Positions 4,551 to 10,543 of a DNA stretch of 10,543 nt are shown one piece after another (the first letter of the stretch is position 1; each line of letters opens with the position of its first letter). The position numbers and the translations under genes are program-made. The notes under the pieces are model-generated. The model was given only the letters and a program-made list of their open reading frames with translations, searched no databases and was not told the DNA's origin. Where the stretch lies: NCBI GenBank assembly GCA_031549905.1, contig JAVBPC010000106.1:1-10543 (forward strand), given 5' to 3'. Source of the DNA: Avichristensenella sp031549905 (GTDB lineage Bacteria; Bacillota; Clostridia; Christensenellales; Aristaeellaceae).

Positions 4551-7235
4551 TTACCCCTCGCGCCCGCAGCACTGCTTGTATTTCTTGCCGCTGCCGCACG
4601 GGCAGGGGGAGTTGCGGCCCACCTTGACGCCTGCGGTCTTGGGCTTTTGCGGCTCATCGCCGGCCAGGCGCGCCTGCGTGGGCTGGGCGACCTTTTCGCG
4701 CTCCGGTGCGCGGCGCAGCTGGGCGTGGTACAGCCGCAGCAGCGTATCCTCACGGATCAGGCGCACCATCTCATCGAACATCTCGAAGCCTTCGAACTTG
4801 TACTCGACGACGGGGTCCTTCTGGCCGTACGCGCGCAGGCCGATGCCATCGCGCAGGCGGTCCATCGCGTCGATGTGGTCCATCCAGCGGCGGTCCACGC
4901 TGGACAAAAGCACCACGCGTTCAAACTCACGCATATCCACGCCCGCGCCGGAAAGCTCCGTCTCGCGCTCGGCGTAGTACGCGTTCTGCGTATCCTGCAG
5001 CGCCTGCTTGAGCGTATCGCGCGTGCGGTAATCGCTGGCGTTATTCTTGAACCAATCCTTGGGGATGCAGTACTTTTCCAAATAGGAAGAAAGCCCTTCT
5101 ATATCCCAGTCGCTCGGGCTGTCGCCGCGCCCGGTGAACAGCGCCACGGCGTCATCCACCAGCGTAGCCGCCATGTTGCGGATCTGCTGGCGCATGTCCT
5201 CGCCCTCCAGCACCTGGCGGCGCTGGCCGTAGATCACATCGCGCTGCTGGTTCATCACGTCGTCATACTGAAGCACATGGCGGCGGATGTCGTAGTTGCG
5301 GCTCTCAATGCGCTTCTGGGCGTTCTCAATCTGCTTGGTGAGCATCTTCGCCTCGATGGGCGTCGTCTCATCCAGGCCCAGCTTTTCGATCATCCCGCTG
5401 AACCGGTCGGAGCCGAACAGGCGCATCAGGTCATCTTCCAGCGCGATGAAGAACTGCGAGGAGCCCGGGTCGCCCTGACGGCCGGAACGGCCCCGCAGCT
5501 GGTTATCGATGCGGCGGCTCTCGTGCCGCTCAGTGCCAATGATGTGCAGGCCGCCGACTTCCACCACGCGGTCATGCTCGGCATCCGTCTTTTTCTTGAA
5601 CTCCGCCTCCAGCCTTGCAAGCTCAGCACGGGCGGATAGAATCTCTTCCGCGACCTGCTCGTCGTGGCCGATGGCTTCCTCTATAATGGCCTCTTCCACG
5701 CCCTGTTGGCGCAGCGCACGCCTTGAAAGGAATTCCGGATTGCCGCCCAGCAGGATATCCGTGCCGCGGCCCGCCATATTCGTGGCGATGGTAACCGCGC
5801 CAAAGTGGCCCGCCTGCGCGACGATTTCGGCTTCTTTATCGTGATGCTTGGCATTCAGCACCTCATGTGGGATTCCGCGCAGCTCCAGCATGCGGGAGAG
5901 CGCCTCACTCTTTTCCACCGATACCGTACCCACCAGGATCGGCTGGCCGGTCGCGTGCCGCTTGATGATCTCCTCCACCACCGCGCCAAACTTGCCGCGC
6001 ACGCTTTTGTACACGACATCGTTCATATCCTTGCGGATCATCGGCTTGTTGGTGGGAATCTGCACAACATCCAGCCGGTAAATGCCCTTGAACTCTTCCT
6101 CCTCCGTTTTTGCGGTACCCGTCATACCGGAAAGCTTCTTATACATGCGGAAGTAGTTCTGGAACGTGATGGTCGCCAGCGTCTTGCTCTCGCGCTCCAC
6201 GTTGACGTGCTCTTTGGCCTCGATCGCCTGGTGCAGGCCGTCGGAATAGCGGCGGCCCACCATCAGGCGGCCGGTGAACTCATCCACGATGATGACCTGC
6301 CCGTTTTGCACAACATAGTCATCGTCGCGGTGCATCAGCACGTTCGCGCGCAGGGCGATGTCGATATGATGCTGCAGCTCGTTGTTCTCGACATCGGCCA
6401 TGTTTTCCACGCCGAAGTAGTTTTCCGCCTTGCGGATACCCTCTTCGGTCAGGGTAACGGCCTTGTCCTTTTCATCTTTGTTAAAGTCCTCTCCCTCGCG
6501 CAGGCGCGCGATGAAGCGGTCGGCCTTCTGGTACAGGTCGGTGGACTTGTCCCCCTGGCCGGAGATGATCAGCGGAGTCCTGGCTTCGTCAATCAGGATA
6601 GAGTCGGCTTCATCGACAACGGCGAACGCGTGCCCGCGCTGCACCATATCCTTGCGGTAGATGACCATGTTATCGCGTAGGTAGTCAAACCCCAGCTCGT
6701 TGTTGGTGCCGTAGGTGATATCGGCGGCATACTGGGCGCGGCGCTGTTCGTTCTCCAGGTCATGGATGATGATGCCCACCGTCATGTTAAGATAGCGGAA
6801 CACCTTGCCCACCCATTCGCCCTGGAACTTGGCCAGGTAATCGTTGACGGTGACGACGTGCACGCCCTCGCCCGCCAGCGCGTTTAAGTATGCAGGCAAC
6901 ATCGCCACGAAGGTTTTGCCCTCGCCCGTTTTCATTTCGGCGATGCGGCCCTGGTGCAGCACGATGCCGCCCAGCATCTGCACGCGGAAATGCCGTTTGT
7001 CCAGCACACGCCCCATCGCTTCGCGCACGACGGAGAACGCTTCCGGCAGCAGGTCATCCAGCGTTTCACCGGCCTTCAGCCGGGCACGGAATTTTTCGGT
7101 CATTCCGCGCAGTTCTTCCTCTGAAAGGCGCCTGTGCGCCTCTTCAAAGGAGTCAATCTTATCGGCAAGCTTTACCAGCTTGCGCACTTCAGCGTCATTG
7201 GAGCCGCCAAAGAGGGCTTTCAAGAAATTCACCAT
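4551..7235 (-). CDS. secA: Preprotein translocase ATPase SecA
   Basis: SecA pushes unfolded preproteins through SecYEG using ATP. The 894-aa product has the family features in order: Walker A TGEGKT at 103-108 within RIAEMKTGEGKTFVAMLPAYLNAL, NDYLA at 121-125, GTNNELGFDYLRDNM before position 180, the DEAD box (Asp208-Asp211) in VVDEADSILIDEARTPL, ATNMAGRGTDI, GTERHESRRIDNQLRGRSGRQGDPG, and a C-terminal zinc-binding tail with Cys878, Cys880, Cys889 and Cys890 (NSPCPCGSGKKYKQCC), which in other bacteria binds SecB or ribosomes. The start MVNFLKALFG agrees with the usual SecA N-terminus. AAGGAGGAG lies unusually far upstream (about 13-15 nt); no nearer in-frame start codon exists. It is the first gene of the operon, with a promoter at about 7302-7330 and prfB following. 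The zinc tail is intact. Confidence 0.97.
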   Translation of the reverse strand: MVNFLKALFGGSNDAEVRKLVKLADKIDSFEEAHRRLSEEELRGMTEKFRARLKAGETLDDLLPEAFSVVREAMGRVLDKRHFRVQMLGGIVLHQGRIAEMKTGEGKTFVAMLPAYLNALAGEGVHVVTVNDYLAKFQGEWVGKVFRYLNMTVGIIIHDLENEQRRAQYAADITYGTNNELGFDYLRDNMVIYRKDMVQRGHAFAVVDEADSILIDEARTPLIISGQGDKSTDLYQKADRFIARLREGEDFNKDEKDKAVTLTEEGIRKAENYFGVENMADVENNELQHHIDIALRANVLMHRDDDYVVQNGQVIIVDEFTGRLMVGRRYSDGLHQAIEAKEHVNVERESKTLATITFQNYFRMYKKLSGMTGTAKTEEEEFKGIYRLDVVQIPTNKPMIRKDMNDVVYKSVRGKFGAVVEEIIKRHATGQPILVGTVSVEKSEALSRMLELRGIPHEVLNAKHHDKEAEIVAQAGHFGAVTIATNMAGRGTDILLGGNPEFLSRRALRQQGVEEAIIEEAIGHDEQVAEEILSARAELARLEAEFKKKTDAEHDRVVEVGGLHIIGTERHESRRIDNQLRGRSGRQGDPGSSQFFIALEDDLMRLFGSDRFSGMIEKLGLDETTPIEAKMLTKQIENAQKRIESRNYDIRRHVLQYDDVMNQQRDVIYGQRRQVLEGEDMRQQIRNMAATLVDDAVALFTGRGDSPSDWDIEGLSSYLEKYCIPKDWFKNNASDYRTRDTLKQALQDTQNAYYAERETELSGAGVDMREFERVVLLSSVDRRWMDHIDAMDRLRDGIGLRAYGQKDPVVEYKFEGFEMFDEMVRLIREDTLLRLYHAQLRRAPEREKVAQPTQARLAGDEPQKPKTAGVKVGRNSPCPCGSGKKYKQCCGREG

Positions 7236-7301
7236 AAAAGGTTTGGTTCTCCTCCTTGGGTTTATATGCCGCCACGCCACATGGGTATAGCAAAGCAATC
7301 T

Positions 7302-7330
7302 ATTATATCATACCGAAGCCTGCGGTGCAA
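7302..7330 (-). promoter_or_regulatory. Sigma-A-like promoter of the secA operon
   Basis: On the minus strand, TTGCAC (7330-7325) is followed 17 bp later by a perfect TATAAT (7307-7302), with an extended TGA immediately before the -10. The predicted transcript starts near 7295 and leaves a leader of about 60 nt before secA. It is divergent from the promoter at 7380-7408. Confidence 0.75.
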
Positions 7331-7379
7331 ACGTGATATTCTTTATCGAAAAATTACTCTATAAATATAATTAAAACTA

Positions 7380-7408
7380 TTGACACACCGTCTGATGCGG
7401 GGTACACT
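7380..7408 (+). promoter_or_regulatory. Sigma-A-like promoter of the ABC importer operon
   Basis: A consensus -35 TTGACA (7380-7385) is followed after exactly 17 bp by TACACT (7403-7408; 4 of 6 consensus bases). A very A/T-rich stretch (about 7351-7379) lies directly upstream and could act as an UP element. The predicted start is near 7415, giving a leader of about 48 nt. No clear regulator operator could be assigned. Confidence 0.75.
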
Positions 7409-7462
7409 GTTTGTCGAAAGCGTGTATTTATGCGCAAACAGCACGCAGGGGGAATGCCCGCG

Positions 7463-8377
7463 ATGAAGACATCAGCACCGCCCATCCAAGCAACGCATAT
7501 GGTCCGTAAACGCAAGAAGCCTTTTTTGCAAGCCGTAAAGCCGTATCTCTTCCTGGTGCCCATTCTTGTGTTCGCGATTGGGTTTGTTTACTATCCTTTT
7601 TTCACAACCTTTACGCACAGCTTTAGCATCGTCAACGCAAAGGGACAGATCACGGGGTTTGCGGGGCTGGAAAACTTCAGCTCGCTTTTCTCGCGTTCGA
7701 TTTTTCAAACGGCGCTGAAGAATTCGCTGCTGCTCACGGCGCTGAATGTACCACTGACGCTGGTGATCACGCTGGGGCTGGCGCTGCTGACCAACAAGAA
7801 GCGCCGGTTCTCTTCTATTTATGAGACAATGTTCACGCTGCCGATGGCGATCTCGATGTCCATGGCGGCGATGATCTTCAAGGTGCTGCTGAACCCCACG
7901 GTCGGGTACCTGAACTATGCGCTGGGCATCAACATCGGCTGGTTTACCGACAAAAAGGTGGCGCTGTACGGCATCCTGCAGGTTACGCTGTGGATGGGCA
8001 TCGCGTTTGACTTCCTGCTGTTCCTGTCCGCCGTGCGCGGCATGCCGGAGCAGCTGATCGAGGCCGCGACGATTGACGGCGCGGGGCCGGTTACGCGCCT
8101 GTTCCGCATCCGCCTGCCGCTGCTGTCGCCGACGATTTTCTACGTCGTCTGCACAAACATGGTGCTGGCGATGATGACCAGCGGGCCGGTGATGATCATC
8201 ACGCAGGGCGGACCGGCGAGGTCCACCACAACGCTGATCTACCTGATGTTCACATCCGGGTACGGTTCATCCAACTACAGCCTGGCCGCGTGCGTAAGCA
8301 TCATCTCCTTTGCGCTGACCTTCGGGTTCACGGCATTGGCGTTTGTGTTTGAACGAAGGGCGGTGCATTACGAATGA
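7463..8377 (+). CDS. ABC sugar/glycerol-phosphate-type transporter permease, UgpA-like
   Basis: This 304-aa inner-membrane permease of the MalF/UgpA family has a basic N-terminal tail (KRKKP around 16-20) and about six membrane helices (about 27-50, 85-109, 122-143, 166-190, 220-245, 272-295). The cytoplasmic EAA loop that contacts the ATPase is at 200-219 (EAATIDGAGPVTRLFRIRLP), followed by LLSPTIFYVV and the typical ITQGGPARSTTTLIYLMF (245-262). The closest family feel is UgpA (glycerol-3-phosphate) rather than MalF, because the large MalF periplasmic insert is absent, but the substrate is not proven. I start at ATG 7463 because AGGGGG lies 10 nt upstream; ATG 7430 has no ribosome binding site, and the ATG at 7454 sits too close to AGGGGG. 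First gene of the plus-strand operon; it shares an ATGA overlap with the next permease. Confidence 0.92.
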   Translation: MKTSAPPIQATHMVRKRKKPFLQAVKPYLFLVPILVFAIGFVYYPFFTTFTHSFSIVNAKGQITGFAGLENFSSLFSRSIFQTALKNSLLLTALNVPLTLVITLGLALLTNKKRRFSSIYETMFTLPMAISMSMAAMIFKVLLNPTVGYLNYALGINIGWFTDKKVALYGILQVTLWMGIAFDFLLFLSAVRGMPEQLIEAATIDGAGPVTRLFRIRLPLLSPTIFYVVCTNMVLAMMTSGPVMIITQGGPARSTTTLIYLMFTSGYGSSNYSLAACVSIISFALTFGFTALAFVFERRAVHYE

Positions 8378-9213
8378 TTCCGCGCAAGATGAGAATGCGC
8401 CTGCTAAGCGCGCTGGCCTCCGTTGTTGGGCTTCTGATTGGCTTTGCGATCATCTTCCCCGTGCTGTACGGCATCCTCGGCGCGTTCAAAACCCCAGCCG
8501 AGTTTTCCATCTACCCCCCGACGGTATGGCCCAAGGATTTCGGATACCTGCAAAACTTCAAGGATGCGCTGCACCAAATCCCGATGTGGCGGTATATGTA
8601 CAACTCGCTGATCGTTGCCACGCTTGGCACCACGGTGCGCCTGCTGTTCGCGGTGCTGGCGGCATATGCGCTGGTGTACTATGAATTCAAGGGAAAGAAC
8701 TTCTTCTTCTTCCTGATCCTTGGCACGATGATGTTCCCGGGCGACACCCTGATCGTTACCAACTACCTGACCGTAACGCGCATGAAGCTGCTGGACAGCT
8801 ATCTTGGCATGTGCATTACGTCTTTTGTCGGCGCCACGCAGATGTTCATGCTGCGCCAGAATTTCAAATCGATACCCAGAGCCATCCGCGAGGCGGCGGT
8901 CATCGACGGGTGCGGCGATTTCAAGTTCCTGTCGTACGTTCTGATGCCGGTAAGCCGCGCGATCATCCTGACGCTGTTCGTGCAAAGCTTCGTTACGCAG
9001 TGGAACGCGTACCTGTGGCCGCTGCTGGTCACCAACAAGAACAGCATGCGCACCATCCAGGTTGGCATCACGATGCTGACCACGCTGGATGGCACCAACT
9101 ATCACCTGATACTGGCCGGTGTCGCGCTGACGCTGATCCCCGCATTCATCATGTTCCTATTCCTTAGAAGGAACATCGTGCGCGGCATCACGGCGGGCGC
9201 GCTGGTCGGCTGA
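8374..9213 (+). CDS. ABC sugar/glycerol-phosphate-type transporter permease, UgpE-like
   Basis: A 279-aa MalG/UgpE-family permease and the partner of the preceding gene, forming the heterodimeric channel. Helices are at about 10-37, 75-101, 108-128, 142-162, 190-210 and 244-264. The N-terminal GAFKTPAEF segment (36-44) and YNSLIVA (76-82) are typical of the family. The EAA loop is at 173-192 (EAAVIDGCGDFKFLSYVLMP), followed by SRAIILTLFVQSFVTQWNAYLWPL. A phenylalanine run (FFFF, 110-113) opens the third helix. The start ATG overlaps the stop of the UgpA-like gene by 4 nt, so the two are translationally coupled. The substrate is inferred only from the neighbouring solute-binding protein. Confidence 0.92.
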   Translation: MIPRKMRMRLLSALASVVGLLIGFAIIFPVLYGILGAFKTPAEFSIYPPTVWPKDFGYLQNFKDALHQIPMWRYMYNSLIVATLGTTVRLLFAVLAAYALVYYEFKGKNFFFFLILGTMMFPGDTLIVTNYLTVTRMKLLDSYLGMCITSFVGATQMFMLRQNFKSIPRAIREAAVIDGCGDFKFLSYVLMPVSRAIILTLFVQSFVTQWNAYLWPLLVTNKNSMRTIQVGITMLTTLDGTNYHLILAGVALTLIPAFIMFLFLRRNIVRGITAGALVG

Positions 9214-9257
9214 CGGATATGTCCCCTGTACCACCGACATAAAAGGAGGGCAATCAA

Positions 9258-10543
9258 GTGAAAAAGGGAATCATCTGGACACTCGTGACCCTGATGCTGT
9301 GCGCGATGGCCATCACCCCCGCCATGGCCGCGGATCCTGTTTCCATCGTGCTGTGGCATTCCATGTCCGAAGACGCCGGCGTGCTGATGGAGCAATTCGT
9401 CAAGGACTTTAACGACACCGTCGGCAAAGAAAAGGGCATCACCGTGGAAGCGGTGTTCCAGGGCAAGTACTCCGATGCGACGGCCAAGATGAACAGCGTC
9501 CTGACCGCCGAGGATTTTCAGAGCCTGCCCGATGTGATGCAGATTGACGCCACGGGCAAGGTTTCCTACGCCACCTCCGGCGTCTGCTACACAATCGATG
9601 ATGTGCTGAAGGCCGATACCGAGTACGACCTGGGCCAGATCCTGGAAAGCCCGCTGGGCGTGTGGAATTACGCGGGCGTGCAGCTGGGCCTGCCGTTCTC
9701 CGCCTCTACAACGATCATGTACTACAACAAAACGGTGCTGGATGAAGCCGGTGTGGATGTGCCCGCCACCTTCGCCGACATCGCCGCGCTGGCGGAAAAA
9801 CTGCCCGCCACCACCAAGGATGGACAGCCCGTCCACGCGATGGCCGTGATCCCCAACACGCCGACCCTTGCCAACTGGCTGGGCCAGCTGGGCAGCTATG
9901 TCGTCAACAACAACAACGGTTCGGAAGCCAGCGCCACCGCGCTGGAGTGCATCGACAACAGCGCGCTGCTTACGTTCCTGACGGAATGGAAGGCCATGTA
10001 CGAAGCGGGCGCGCTGCTGAACCAGGGCACCGGCACCACAGATATGTTCGTCGCCGGCCAGCTGATTTTGCTGCCGACCTCTTCCTCCAACACCACCAGC
10101 CTGCTGGCGCGCATCGGCGAAGGCTTTGAGATGGGCGTTGCGTACTACCCGCGCGTGAACGCGGAAGCCACCGTCGGCGCGACCACCTCCGGCGCGGGCA
10201 TCTTCATGTTCGACAAGGGTGATGACGCGAAAAAGGCCGCCGCTTGGGAACTGATGAAGTACCTGACCTCCGCGGAAGTGCAGGCTGCCTTTGCTGTGGG
10301 CACGGGCTATCTGCCGGTAAACAAGGGTTCCGTTGAGATGGATGCTTACAAGGAAATGGTTGCCGCCAATGCGTTTGCGGGTATCGGCATGCAGCAGCTT
10401 ATGGAGACGCCCGCGTTCATGAAGAGCGTCACCGTGGGCCCGTCCATCGACTTCTACAATGCCATTTCCGACAACGTCAGCGCCATGCTGGATGATGACA
10501 TGACGCCGGAAGAGACGGCCGAAATCATGGCGGAAGAGCTGAC
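9258..10543 (+). CDS. ABC transporter family-1 solute-binding protein, UgpB-like (3' end cut off)
   Basis: 428 codons are present and the gene continues past the right edge. It begins with GTG 9258 preceded by AAAGGAGGG, which ends 7 nt upstream. Residues 1-24 form a signal peptide (KK, a hydrophobic core, then PAMA before ADP), with cleavage expected after Ala24. The mature start VSIVLWHSMSEDAG and the segment LPFSASTTIMYYNKTVLDEAGVDVPATF (145 onward) are typical of family-1 sugar/polyol binders and most reminiscent of UgpB, whose ligands are glycerol-3-phosphate and its diesters. This is a suggestion, not proof. Later segments are also family-typical: MFVAGQLILLPTSSS, the GAGIFMF strand and AAWELMKYLTSAEVQAAFA, with TGYLPVNKGS near the end. 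No lipobox cysteine follows the signal: Cys15 lies within the hydrophobic core and lacks the small residue normally before it. It lies 44 nt after the permeases and delivers substrate to them; no ATPase gene is visible. Confidence 0.9.
   Translation, partial: MKKGIIWTLVTLMLCAMAITPAMAADPVSIVLWHSMSEDAGVLMEQFVKDFNDTVGKEKGITVEAVFQGKYSDATAKMNSVLTAEDFQSLPDVMQIDATGKVSYATSGVCYTIDDVLKADTEYDLGQILESPLGVWNYAGVQLGLPFSASTTIMYYNKTVLDEAGVDVPATFADIAALAEKLPATTKDGQPVHAMAVIPNTPTLANWLGQLGSYVVNNNNGSEASATALECIDNSALLTFLTEWKAMYEAGALLNQGTGTTDMFVAGQLILLPTSSSNTTSLLARIGEGFEMGVAYYPRVNAEATVGATTSGAGIFMFDKGDDAKKAAAWELMKYLTSAEVQAAFAVGTGYLPVNKGSVEMDAYKEMVAANAFAGIGMQQLMETPAFMKSVTVGPSIDFYNAISDNVSAMLDDDMTPEETAEIMAEEL

Noticed and set aside
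4488..5639. A 383-codon plus-strand open frame opposite prfB and secA (and another at 5805-6680)
   Set aside because: Both are low-complexity Ala/Leu/His/Val-rich complements of secA codons, with no start signal; SecA on the minus strand is certain.
7262..7282. Six-codon upstream frame (MWRGGI) in the secA leader on the minus strand
   Set aside because: There is no ribosome binding site in front of it and it is too short to separate from chance; it lacks any SecM-like arrest sequence.
7415..7428. Catabolite-repression (cre)-like sequence CGAAAGCGTGTATT near the importer transcription start
   Set aside because: It agrees with a typical cre consensus at only about 10 of 14 positions and lacks good dyad symmetry.
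7430..7462. Earlier ATG starts at 7430 and 7454 for the UgpA-like permease
   Set aside because: The first lacks a ribosome binding site and the second sits against AGGGGG; ATG 7463 has suitable spacing.

Overview
The window looks like a piece of chromosome from a fairly high-GC Firmicute, most likely a Clostridia-type bacterium. The evidence is a secA-prfB gene pair, a CwlD-like cell-wall amidase, strong AGGAGG-type ribosome binding sites, GTG starts and sigma-A-like promoters. This placement is an inference and no finer taxonomy is claimed. No mobile element, CRISPR array, tRNA or rRNA was seen.

Layout. Positions 1-243 hold the 5' end of a minus-strand N-acetylmuramoyl-L-alanine amidase gene that runs off the left edge. 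Positions 244-727 are a non-coding gap of about 480 bp. It contains a dense DnaA-box cluster (437-579, including two perfect TTATCCACA boxes), a distal inverted repeat and a strong intrinsic terminator (683-706) for the operon to the right. From 7330 down to 683 on the minus strand runs one apparent five-gene operon: promoter, secA (protein export ATPase), prfB (RF2, needing a +1 frameshift), a GNAT-plus-cyclase fusion protein, a four-helix DUF1461-type membrane protein, and tsaD (tRNA t6A synthesis). The last three genes abut or overlap their neighbours by 1-8 nt, so translational coupling is likely.

Positions 7236-7462 are a divergent regulatory region with one good promoter on each strand. 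To its right, on the plus strand, lies an ABC importer operon: a UgpA-type permease, a UgpE-type permease overlapping it by 4 nt, and a family-1 solute-binding protein that runs off the right edge. No ATPase gene is visible.

The points most worth a second look are the DnaA-box cluster next to tsaD, in which three boxes sit exactly 42 bp apart; the prfB frameshift cassette, which uses UAA instead of UGA and has a displaced internal Shine-Dalgarno element; the GNAT-cyclase fusion inside a housekeeping operon; and a solute-binding protein with a signal-peptidase-I site instead of a lipobox.
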